Assembly (NCBI RefSeq): GCF_001816145.1
Contig: NZ_MDZB01000098.1
Location: 1-64,000 of the forward strand
DNA length: 64,000 nt
Source: Hymenobacter lapidarius
GTDB lineage: Bacteria; Bacteroidota; Bacteroidia; Cytophagales; Hymenobacteraceae
Direction: 5' to 3'
Part shown: one piece after another, positions 51,057-58,890 of the stretch
Layout of the letters: every line of letters begins with the position of its first letter
Position numbering within the stretch: the stretch's first letter is position 1
Notes under the pieces: generated by a model
Database searches by the model: none
Told to the model about the DNA's origin: nothing
The model's input: only the letters and a program-made list of their open reading frames with translations
Translations under genes and position numbers: made by a program

Positions 51057-52257
51057 TTATTCTAGCACGGTAAACCACGGCACTCCCAGGCGCCCGTTGT
51101 GCAGGGCAATGTCCACCTTCTGGCCTGTGCGTACGTGGTTGTAGTACTCGCTGCTCACCTGCACATCCTCGGCGGAGGCAACCGGCTCCCAGGCATTCAC
51201 TTTGAGATAGTAGCTGGTGTGGTTTCCCGAAGAAATGTGCTTGTCGAGCACCTGCGTGGAGTATTCAATAGCCGGCGAATCATCGTACACCGCGTTGACA
51301 ACGGAACTTGCCCCGTATCCATAAACGCCCGCCAGCAACACGATTGTGCCGCCCACGCTGGCCACCGAACCGGGCCGAAACAGAAACTGCCGGCTGCCTA
51401 TGGCCAGCAGCAGCCCCGCCCCAACCGCTGTAGCGCCCACTACGGGCCACATGAGCGCATAGCTAATCAGCTCATAATCGAATAATGCCCGCAGCGACAG
51501 ACCCAAGCAAGGAAAGAGAATGGCTGCTACGACGGACGGGTAGCCGGAATTCTGTTTTTCATCTATTCGCAGAGAGTGGGGCATGAGCCACAGGGCCGCA
51601 GTGGCCAGCACTGGCACCAGCAACCCAGCCAGAATGGCCCAGTCATAGGGGGCGGGGAATGAAAACCAGCCAGGCACATACCACGCCACCGGCAATATTC
51701 AGTGTCCGGGCAACCATTGCGGCTTTGGCCAATGTCTCCGCTCTTTCTTCGGCATTGCGGCCTAGGTCGTGGTCTTCGAGCAGCCCCGCCGTGGCGCGTT
51801 CCAAATCTACCCGGTTCAAATCGGGGTAGCGTGCTACCAGCCATTGCTGAATCTCCTCGTACCGCTCGGTGGTATGACCGATTTTTAGCTTTGGCAGGTG
51901 GGGCGACATCGGAACGATGTGCGTGTATTTATCGTCGGCCCGAAATCCTTTTATCTCGTGCGCGGCCAAGGTTTTGGTTTTAAACGCGCCCACCTGGCTC
52001 ACGGACTGCTCCTGAACCACAAGGCGCCCTTTGGCCGTCTCAAATAACCCATAAACCAGAAAGGCAGCCATTCCCAGCCCTAAAATCGCAAAGCCCGCCA
52101 GGAAGTACCCAGGTACGGGGTTCTCTCCATTCATCAGCATAAAAGGCAGAGCCAGAAAGAGCAGTATAAGCAGGGGAGCTCCAACATAAATCAGGATGCG
52201 GTAAGCTTTAGCAGTGCGGTATTCTTGAGGAGCGGTTTGCAGCGGAGCGGCCAGCAT
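51057..52257 (-). pseudogene. Multi-pass membrane protein with frameshift
   Basis: From ATG 52257 the frame gives two N-terminal helices, then a soluble part (GRLVVQEQSVSQVGAFKTK, EIKGFRADDKYTHIVP) that resembles a bacterial PH-like domain, and a third helix before stopping at TGA 51643-51645. A second frame takes up the same helix, SFPAPYDWAILAGLL, and adds four more helices and a beta tail ending PWFTVLE at 51057. One C too many in the CCCC/CCCCC runs at 51646-51657 explains the break; the second frame has only a TTG start. The two halves read as one 400-residue protein of unknown function. Confidence 0.7.
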
Positions 52258-52391
52258 GGTGACAGAAGTAGAAAGCGAGGAGGTAGAATGGTAAGCCGAG
52301 AAGCTATATCGGCCCAATATACGCTGCTGCCAAGCTCCCCTCGCCCCGCTATTACCTTTGCCTTCCTCGGCCACTTATTGCCTGTTCCCGC

Positions 52392-53156
52392 GTGGTTCCT
52401 CTCTCCGTCGTCATCATCACCTTCAATGAAACGGCCAACATTGCCCGCTGCCTCCAGGCGCTGGGCGACGTGGCCGATGACGTGGTAGTGGTCGATTCCT
52501 TCTCCACCGACAACACCGTGGACATCTGCCGGCAGCACGGCGCCCGCGTTGTGCAGCATGCCTTCGCCGGCTACGTAGCGCAGAAAAACTACGCCACCAC
52601 CCAGGCCCATTTTGACCACGTCCTGCAGCTCGACGCCGACGAAGTCCTGACCGACGAGCTGCGGGCGTCCATCAAAGCCGCCCGGGCCAACTGGCAGCAC
52701 GCCGCTTACAGCCTGGCCCGCCTCACCAACTACTGCGGCCACTGGGTGCGCCACGGCGGCTGGTACCCCGACCGCAAACTGCGCCTCTACGACCGCCGCC
52801 TGGGCCGCTGGACCGGCCTGCTCCTGCACGAGCGTTACGAAGTAAACGCCGGCCTGACCACCGGCCCGCTCGTCGGCCACGCCCTGCACTACAGCTACCA
52901 CAGCATTGCGCAGCACGTCAGCCAGCTCAACAAATTCACCAGCATCACGGCCCAGGAGCTGGCCCTGCGCGGCAAAACCAACGTCAGCTTGTTTCACCTG
53001 CTGTTCAAGCCGCTCTGGAAATTCGTGCACGGCTATTTCTTCCGGCTGGGCCTGCTCGATGGCTTCGCGGGCCTCTGCATTGCCAGCATTTCGGCCTGGG
53101 GCGTGTTCCTGAAATTTGCCAAGCTGAAAACCCGCACCGAGCAAGCCGAAGCATGA
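52392..53156 (+). CDS. Family 2 glycosyltransferase
   Basis: The 254-residue protein starts with GTG at 52392 and opens VPLSVVIITFNETANIARCL. VVVVDSFSTDNTVDIC and LQLDADEVLTDEL give the nucleotide-sugar site and DxD-like motif; HYSYHSIAQHVSQLNKFT is typical of the WaaE/KdtX lipopolysaccharide-core group. One C-terminal hydrophobic stretch may tether it to the membrane. The heptosyltransferase-type gene starts four bases before its end. Confidence 0.9.
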   Translation: MVPLSVVIITFNETANIARCLQALGDVADDVVVVDSFSTDNTVDICRQHGARVVQHAFAGYVAQKNYATTQAHFDHVLQLDADEVLTDELRASIKAARANWQHAAYSLARLTNYCGHWVRHGGWYPDRKLRLYDRRLGRWTGLLLHERYEVNAGLTTGPLVGHALHYSYHSIAQHVSQLNKFTSITAQELALRGKTNVSLFHLLFKPLWKFVHGYFFRLGLLDGFAGLCIASISAWGVFLKFAKLKTRTEQAEA

Positions 53157-54199
53157 GCCAGACCTTCCTCGTGTCCCGCACCGATGCCATCGGCGACGTG
53201 GTCCTGACCCTGCCCGTGTGCGGCCAACTCAAGCAGCGCTACCCCAGTTGCCGGGTGGTGCTCATTGGCCGAACCTACACGGCGCCCGTGGCCGCGGCCT
53301 GCCCCTGGGTCGATGAGTTTTTAAACTTAGATGAGTTGCTGAGGCAGCCGGAAGCAACCCAAGTTGCCACCTTGCAGGCATTTGCAGCGGCCGCCATCGT
53401 GCACGTCTTCCCCAACAAGCTGCTCGCCCGCCTAGCCCGAAAGGCCGGCATTCCCGTCCGCATCGGCACCCGCAACCGCTGGCAGCACTGGCTCACCTGC
53501 AACCGCCTGGTGGCGCTCAGCCGCCGCCACTCGCCCCTGCACGAAGCCCAGCTGAACCTGCAGCTGCTCCAGCCGCTGGGCTTCAGCGACCCGCTCAGCC
53601 TGCCCGAAATTGCCAGACTGGTGCGCCTGTACCCCACTGAGCCGCTCGCCGTGGCGATGCAGCAGTTGCTGCAAGCCCGCCATGCCGGCCAGCTCAACAT
53701 TATCCTGCACCCGCGCAGCCGGGGCAGCGCCCGGGAGTGGGGCCTCGACAATTTTGGCCAGCTAGTCCGCCTGCTGCATCAGGCCGGTCACCGGGTTTTC
53801 GTCACCGGCACCGCCGCCGAAGGGGAGGAGCTTGCCGCGTGGCGGCGGCAGCACGCCGCCTGCCTTGCGGCCGACCTCACGGGCCAGCTTACCCTGCCGC
53901 AATTCCTGGCCTTCATTGGCGGGGCCGATGGGCTGGTGGCGGGCAGCACCGGGCCGTTGCACTTGGCGGCGGCACTGGGTCGGTATGCGCTGGGGCTGTA
54001 TCCGCCCATTCGGCCCATGCACCCGGGCCGCTGGGGGCCGCTGGGCCCGCACGCCGAATTCACGGTTTTCGATAAGCCCGCCTGCGACGACTGCCGGGCC
54101 GAGCCGGCCTCGTGTCACTGCATCCGGGCCATTGCGCCCTTGGCAGTTGCCGCTCGGGTACTTGCCTGGTCGCCCTTGAAGCAAGTAAAGCACGGTTGA
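53153..54199 (+). CDS. Family 9 glycosyltransferase (heptosyltransferase-like)
   Basis: The 348-residue protein has the GT9 pattern: SRTDAIGDVVLTLPV at the start, RIGTRNRWQHWLTCNR, NIILHPRSRGSAREW (the donor-site motif, often HPGSG...) and FIGGADGLVAGSTGPLHLAAAL near 260-282. It likely adds heptose or a similar sugar to the lipopolysaccharide core. Its ATG overlaps the stop of the GT2 gene (ATGA), so the two are translationally coupled. Confidence 0.92.
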   Translation: MSQTFLVSRTDAIGDVVLTLPVCGQLKQRYPSCRVVLIGRTYTAPVAAACPWVDEFLNLDELLRQPEATQVATLQAFAAAAIVHVFPNKLLARLARKAGIPVRIGTRNRWQHWLTCNRLVALSRRHSPLHEAQLNLQLLQPLGFSDPLSLPEIARLVRLYPTEPLAVAMQQLLQARHAGQLNIILHPRSRGSAREWGLDNFGQLVRLLHQAGHRVFVTGTAAEGEELAAWRRQHAACLAADLTGQLTLPQFLAFIGGADGLVAGSTGPLHLAAALGRYALGLYPPIRPMHPGRWGPLGPHAEFTVFDKPACDDCRAEPASCHCIRAIAPLAVAARVLAWSPLKQVKHG

Positions 54200-54429
54200 A
54201 CATTAGCCGTTTTGTGCCGTTAGTCTGTTTCTAAATCCTGGCCATGCAACCAACCCGGCGCCGAAATCCGTACATCAAGCATTATTGCCTGCCAAAAGCA
54301 GCGCTCCCGCTGGCAGTCTGCCGCCCAGACTAACCTGCTGAGTTATTGTTCAGCTGAAAATTTAGCGCAACATCAACCCGGAATGAAGCACTCCGGCTAT
54401 TTTAGTATTCGGGTCTTGTTTCAGCTAGT

Positions 54430-54462
54430 TTTGTCCCAATCAGCTATTATTTCGTAGGTTTC
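54430..54462 (+). promoter_or_regulatory. Promoter of the ECF sigma gene
   Basis: TTTG at 54430-54433 and TAGGTTTC at 54455-54462 with a 21-base spacer approximate the consensus; the start codon follows 28 bases later. Confidence 0.5.
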
Positions 54463-54489
54463 GGCTTACAATTCCCCCCGCCCACCTGT

Positions 54490-55134
54490 ATGAGCGATTC
54501 TCCCGAACGGGTTAAACTGAGTAAAGAGGAAAAAGACCGGCGCTTTCAGGCCGAGTTGATGCCCGTGCTCGACCCGCTCTACAACTTTGCCTATCGCCTC
54601 ACCCTCGACGAGGACGATGCCAACGACCTGGTGCAGGAAACCTACCTCAAGGCGTACCGGTTTTTCGAATACTTTGAGCCTGGTACCAACGCCAAGGCTT
54701 GGCTTTTCCGCATCCTCAAGAACTCGTTCATCAACGACTTCCGCAAGAAGAGCAAGCAGCCCGCCAAAGTTGATTACAGCGAGATAGAAGGGTATTACAA
54801 CCCCGACGATGTGGAGGCGGAAGGCGAAATTGGTGCTTCGTCGTCCGACATGCGCCAGCAGTCCGCCCGCGATTTGATTGGCGACGAAGTGGCCAGTGCG
54901 CTAAATTCTTTGCCCGTCGATTTTCGCACGGTTATCATCCTCTGCGACCTTGAAGGTTTTACTTACGAGGAAATGGCCAAAGTGCTTGATATTCCGATTG
55001 GTACGGTGCGTTCACGCCTGCACCGGGCCCGCAATTTCCTAAAGGATAAGCTCGAGAAATACGCGCAGTCAATGGGATATGGCAATGATGCAATTGATGA
55101 CGAAACGGAACTAACAGAGGCTGAAAATAATTAA
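54490..55134 (+). CDS. ECF sigma factor, SigR/SigH-like
   Basis: The 214-residue sigma-70 family protein has region 2 (PVLDPLYNFAYRLTLDEDDAN, then DLVQETYLKAYRFFEYFEPG, TNAKAWLFRILKNSFINDFRKK) and region 4 (LPVDFRTVIILCDLEGFTYE, then IPIGTVRSRLHRARNFLKDKL). The 'FEPGTNAKAWLFRILKNSFIN' wording closely resembles actinobacterial SigR/SigH, which answers thiol stress. A small zinc anti-sigma-like protein follows 85 bases downstream. Confidence 0.92.
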   Translation: MSDSPERVKLSKEEKDRRFQAELMPVLDPLYNFAYRLTLDEDDANDLVQETYLKAYRFFEYFEPGTNAKAWLFRILKNSFINDFRKKSKQPAKVDYSEIEGYYNPDDVEAEGEIGASSSDMRQQSARDLIGDEVASALNSLPVDFRTVIILCDLEGFTYEEMAKVLDIPIGTVRSRLHRARNFLKDKLEKYAQSMGYGNDAIDDETELTEAENN

Positions 55135-55219
55135 CCTCCCGAATAGCAGCTGCCGCGGTGTCGCGCTTCCTTATCGTTTCACATATCCCTGTCTCTCACC
55201 TTCTTTTCTCGTTTCAACT

Positions 55220-55519
55220 ATGGACCAATCTGCTACTACTTCAACCAATACGTCGGCCCCCGTTGCCATTGCCCCCGACAACGGCCCCGACTGTGAACGC
55301 GTGAACACTGTACTAGACCAACTCATCGAAGGCCAGCCTGTGACGGCGGAGGACGAGGATTACCTCTACGACCATGCCAGCGACTGCTCGCCCTGCTTCG
55401 ACGACATCAAGAAGCAGCAAATCTTCATTGGTTTCCTGAACCAGCGCGTATCCCGCCGGCCCAGTCCGCTGAGCCTGCACGACTCCATTTTGGCACACGT
55501 GGGTGCTCAAATGGCCTAA
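55220..55519 (+). CDS. Zinc anti-sigma factor, RsrA-like
   Basis: The 99-residue soluble protein has CERVNTVLDQLIEGQPVTAE (Cys25) and then YDHASDCSPCFDDIKKQQ with His52, Cys56 and Cys59. HxxxCxxC and an upstream Cys about 27 residues before the His are the zinc-binding set of ZAS anti-sigma factors, and the spacing fits RsrA (Cys11, His37, Cys41, Cys44). There is no membrane helix, so it acts in the cytoplasm. It probably holds the preceding sigma factor and releases it on oxidation. Confidence 0.82.
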   Translation: MDQSATTSTNTSAPVAIAPDNGPDCERVNTVLDQLIEGQPVTAEDEDYLYDHASDCSPCFDDIKKQQIFIGFLNQRVSRRPSPLSLHDSILAHVGAQMA

Positions 55520-55535
55520 TACCGGAGCTACTGGC

Positions 55536-55543
55536 TAGCTTTG
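55536..55543 (+). promoter_or_regulatory. -7 element just before gmk
   Basis: TAGCTTTG matches the consensus and ends four bases before the ATG at 55548. No -33 match was found. Confidence 0.4.
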
Positions 55544-55547
55544 CGTG

Positions 55548-56132
55548 ATGCAAGGCAAAATCATCGTGTTTTCGGCGCCTTCGGGTGCTGGAAAAACCAC
55601 CATCGTGCATCGGCTCATGGAGCGGGTGCCGGAGTTGAGCTTTTCCATTTCGGCATGCACCCGCGACCGCCGCGGTCGTTCCGAGGCCAATGGCAAAGAC
55701 TACCATTTTATTTCCGTCCAGGACTTCCAGGACAAAATTCGGCACGACGAATTTGTGGAATGGGAGGAAGTCTATGAAGGTGCCTTCTACGGCACGCTGA
55801 AGTCGGAAATCGAACGCATCTGGGAAAGTGGCAAGCACGCCATCCTTGATGTGGACGTGAAAGGCGGCCTCAGCATTAAAGAGTTTTACAAGGACCGCGC
55901 CCTGGCTATTTTCGTCCGCCCGCCGTCCATCGAAGTCTTGGAGCAACGCCTGCAGGCCCGTGCTACCGACTCCCAATCCAGCATTTCTTCGCGGGTATAC
56001 AAGGCCAACTTTGAACTTGCGTTCGAAGACCGGTTCGACGTGACCGTAGTTAACGACAACTTGGACGAAGCCACAGCCCACGCCGAGAAGCTGGTCCGCG
56101 ATTTCGTCAGCGTCGAAGCCGCCATTGTATGA
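55548..56132 (+). CDS. gmk: Guanylate kinase
   Basis: The 194-residue enzyme makes GDP from GMP and ATP. FSAPSGAGKTT (8-18) is the P-loop; SISACTRDRRGRSEANGKDYHF is the GMP-binding site and FVEWEEVYEGAFYGT completes it; LDVDVKGGLSIKEF is the second half. The ATG at 55548 is taken, as a GTG directly upstream adds one residue only. nadD overlaps its end by four bases. Confidence 0.96.
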   Translation: MQGKIIVFSAPSGAGKTTIVHRLMERVPELSFSISACTRDRRGRSEANGKDYHFISVQDFQDKIRHDEFVEWEEVYEGAFYGTLKSEIERIWESGKHAILDVDVKGGLSIKEFYKDRALAIFVRPPSIEVLEQRLQARATDSQSSISSRVYKANFELAFEDRFDVTVVNDNLDEATAHAEKLVRDFVSVEAAIV

Positions 56133-56707
56133 GTGCGGCCCGGATTGGCCTGCTTTTCGGCTCGTTCAACCCCGTGCATATCGGCCACCTCATTCTGGCG
56201 GAGCACTTTGCTACCCGCACTGATTTGGCCGAGGTCTGGCTTGTGGTATCGCCCCACAGCCCCTTCAAAGCAGTGGCCGACCTGCTGCCCGACGCCGAGC
56301 GCCTGCGCTTGGTCGAGTTGGCCCTGGCCGGCAACCCGCGCCTGCGCGCCGAAGCCATCGAATTCAGCCTGCCGCGCCCCAGTTACACTATCGCCACGCT
56401 CGATGCCCTGCGCCAGCGCCACCCCACTCACGATTTTGTGTTGTTGATGGGCGCCGATAACCTTCCCGGCCTCCCGCGCTGGCAGGAGTCCGCCCGCCTG
56501 CTCGCGGAAGTCGACATCTACGTGTACCCTCGCCCCGGCACCGAAATACAGGATGTAGCCCAGTTTCCCCGCGTGCAGGTCCTGCAGGCGCCTTTGCTCG
56601 ACATTTCGGCTACCTACATCCGCGAGAGCCTGCGCACCGGCCGCAGCATCCGCTACCTGGTTCCGGCTGCCATTGAAGAAGAGCTGCACCGGGTATTCAA
56701 GTTGTGA
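56129..56707 (+). CDS. nadD: Nicotinate-nucleotide adenylyltransferase
   Basis: The 192-residue enzyme adenylates nicotinate mononucleotide on the way to NAD. GLLFGSFNPVHIGHL (7-21) is the nucleotidyltransferase signature, LVVSPHSPFK and FVLLMGADNLPGL follow, and ISATYIRESLRTGRSIRYLVP (near 160-180) holds the conserved ISxTxIR motif. It is coupled to gmk by an ATGA overlap and ends before a terminator. Confidence 0.95.
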   Translation: MSAARIGLLFGSFNPVHIGHLILAEHFATRTDLAEVWLVVSPHSPFKAVADLLPDAERLRLVELALAGNPRLRAEAIEFSLPRPSYTIATLDALRQRHPTHDFVLLMGADNLPGLPRWQESARLLAEVDIYVYPRPGTEIQDVAQFPRVQVLQAPLLDISATYIRESLRTGRSIRYLVPAAIEEELHRVFKL

Positions 56708-56731
56708 ATTTCCTCCAAAACTCCTTGCCAA

Positions 56732-56767
56732 AAAAGAAGCCCGACGATATTTCGCCGGGCTTCTTTG
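56732..56767. terminator. Convergent terminator of nadD and frr
   Basis: AAAGAAGCCCG pairs with CGGGCTTCTTT, with an internal CGA/TCG extension; A- and T-rich flanks serve both directions between nadD and frr. Confidence 0.85.
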
Positions 56768-56786
56768 TGTCTTCAAATCGACCAAA

Positions 56787-57350
56787 TCAGATGGTCATAA
56801 TCTCCGATTCTTTCTTGCTGAAGGTTTTCTCAACCTCGGCAATGTAGGTGTCCGTAATTTTCTGCACCTTTTCTTCGGCGCTTTTCACGGCATCTTCCGA
56901 AGCACCGTCTTTCAGCAGCTTGCGCAGCGACTCGTTCACGTCCTTGCGGATGCCACGAACCCGCACCTTGCCGGCTTCCGACTCGTTTTTGGCCTGCTTC
57001 ACCAGGTCGCGGCGCCGCTCCTCGGTCATGGCGGGAATGTTGAGCCGCACACCATCGGCATCTGAAACCGGGTTCAGACCCAGGTCGCTGTTCTTGATGG
57101 CCTTGGCTACTTCAACCACCATGTTCTTCTCCCAGGGCTTGATGAGCAGGGAGCGGGCATCAGGAGCCGTAACCGTGGCAATCTGGCTGATGGGGGTAGC
57201 CGTACCGTAGTAGTCCACGCGCAGGCCGTCCAGCATCGCCGGCGATGCTTTGCCCGCCCGAATACGGCTCATTTCCACGTTTACGTGCGCCAAAGCCTTG
57301 CCCATTGATTCAGCAAGCTCGTCGAGGTAAAACTGAATTTCTTCGTCCAT
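56787..57350 (-). CDS. frr: Ribosome recycling factor
   Basis: The 187-residue protein splits post-termination ribosomes with EF-G. HVNVEMSRIRAGKASPAMLD, VDYYGTATPISQIATVTAP, LIKPWEKNMV, LNIPAMTEERRRDLVKQAK and VRVRGIRKDVNESLRKL are the familiar segments of domains I and II. It lies downstream of pyrH on the same strand, with about 97 bases between, so they may share a message. Confidence 0.96.
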   Translation of the reverse strand: MDEEIQFYLDELAESMGKALAHVNVEMSRIRAGKASPAMLDGLRVDYYGTATPISQIATVTAPDARSLLIKPWEKNMVVEVAKAIKNSDLGLNPVSDADGVRLNIPAMTEERRRDLVKQAKNESEAGKVRVRGIRKDVNESLRKLLKDGASEDAVKSAEEKVQKITDTYIAEVEKTFSKKESEIMTI

Positions 57351-57446
57351 TTTTTGGAGGTGTTGAATTTTAAGGATTGAGTGTTGAAGGACAATTAAGC
57401 TGAGCGGAGTCTAGTGGGGAATTCAAAACTCAGCATTCAAAGTTTC

Positions 57447-58247
57447 TTACGCTTGCTCCGGCTGGTTGCCCATCAATGGCTCCAGCGGGGGCAGCAGGGG
57501 TGCCAAAGTAGCTTTTTTGGCGTTGCGCCGGCCTTCGCCGCCCATGCTTACCAGGGTGCCCATCGGCTCGCCGTTCAGGAGGCGCTCCAGGTTACCCGGC
57601 GTATTCATATCGAACACAATAATGGGCAGGTTATTCTCTTTGCAAAGCGTGAAGGCCGTCATGTCCATCACATTCAAGTTCTTGCTCAGGACTTCGTCAA
57701 AGGTTATCTCATCGTAGCGAGTGGCCGTGGGGTCTTTCTCGGGGTCGGCGGTGTAAATACCGTCGACCCGGGTGCCTTTCAGCACCACGTCGGCTTCAAT
57801 CTCAATGGCCCGCAGCGAGGCGGCCGAGTCGGTGGTGAAGTACGGCGAGCCAATGCCCGCCCCGAAAATGACCACCCGGCCCTTTTCCAGGTGCCGCACG
57901 GCGCGCCGCCGGATGTAAGGCTCGCACACCCGCTGAATGGTGAGGCCGGAGAGCAGGCGCGTGCTCACTTCCAGTTTTTCGAGGGCGCTTTGCAGGGCCA
58001 TGGAGTTGATAACCGTAGCGAGCATGCCCATGTAGTCGCCCTGCACACGGTCAAGGCCAAAGGCTTCGGCTTGTACGCCGCGGTAAATATTGCCACCGCC
58101 AATCACGACGGCAACTTGCACACCGGTGGCCGCTACGGACTTGATTTCGGACGCGTACTGCATCAGCCGCTCGGCATCGATGCCGTATTGCTGTTGGCCC
58201 ATCAGTGCTTCGCCGCTGAGCTTGAGGAGGATGCGGGTATATTTCAA
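57447..58247 (-). CDS. pyrH: UMP kinase
   Basis: The 266-residue amino-acid-kinase-fold enzyme makes UDP from [64 protein letters not shown] and [18 protein letters not shown] are the conserved parts. The C-terminus is about 30 residues longer than usual after [10 protein letters not shown], rich in Leu/Pro ([18 protein letters not shown]). It precedes frr, as is common in bacteria. Confidence 0.95.
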   Translation of the reverse strand: MKYTRILLKLSGEALMGQQQYGIDAERLMQYASEIKSVAATGVQVAVVIGGGNIYRGVQAEAFGLDRVQGDYMGMLATVINSMALQSALEKLEVSTRLLSGLTIQRVCEPYIRRRAVRHLEKGRVVIFGAGIGSPYFTTDSAASLRAIEIEADVVLKGTRVDGIYTADPEKDPTATRYDEITFDEVLSKNLNVMDMTAFTLCKENNLPIIVFDMNTPGNLERLLNGEPMGTLVSMGGEGRRNAKKATLAPLLPPLEPLMGNQPEQA

Positions 58248-58289
58248 AACGAAGTAATTGAGGAATGTAGGATGGGGAAGGGCTGGCCG

Positions 58290-58793
58290 TTACGCGAACT
58301 GTACCAGAACCTGGCCTTTTTGCACGTTGTCGCGCAGGTTCACCTTCAGTCCGGCAACGGTGCCGTCGGCTGGCGCTTTCAGAATATTTTCCATCTTCAT
58401 GGCCTCCAACACCAGAAGGGGGTCGCCTTTTTGCACGGTTTGGCCGGGCGTCACCCGAATATCAACGATGAGGCCGGGCATGGGAGCCTTCAACTCGTTT
58501 ACTTTCGTGGTGGCGGCATTGCTCATGCCCAGGCGCTCAAGCAGCAGGTCGAACCGGTCCTTGGCATTGAGCTCGACGCGCTGCCCGTTTATCTTTAATA
58601 CAATATTCTTAGTCGCATAATCCGTTGATACAACTTCCGCATTATACGAACGACCTTCGTGCAGCACGTGGAACCGGCCTTCGCCCAAATCTGCCATATC
58701 CCAGGCAAAAGGCTGTCCGTTAAGCGTAATACTATCGGCGGCGCGGTAGTCAACTTCCCATAGTTGTTCGGGGCCGGTGCTGATTTGGAGCAT
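58290..58793 (-). CDS. Biotin carboxyl carrier protein-like protein
   Basis: The 167-residue protein has an N-terminal region typical of acyl-CoA or pyruvate carboxylase carriers and a biotinyl domain from about 100: APMPGLIVDIRVTPGQTVQKG, LLVLEAMKMENILKAPADG with biotinyl Lys133, and LVQFA at the end. The carboxylase subunits are elsewhere. It is divergent from the M1 aminopeptidase, and pyrH follows. Confidence 0.92.
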   Translation of the reverse strand: MLQISTGPEQLWEVDYRAADSITLNGQPFAWDMADLGEGRFHVLHEGRSYNAEVVSTDYATKNIVLKINGQRVELNAKDRFDLLLERLGMSNAATTKVNELKAPMPGLIVDIRVTPGQTVQKGDPLLVLEAMKMENILKAPADGTVAGLKVNLRDNVQKGQVLVQFA

Positions 58794-58890
58794 CTGAGGA
58801 GGATAGGGTGGGATGGAAGCAGGGGTTAAAGGTAGGCCAAATCTCAAATTAATTCAGAAATTCAAGCGTTTTTCGCCCGTTCTTGTCGGC

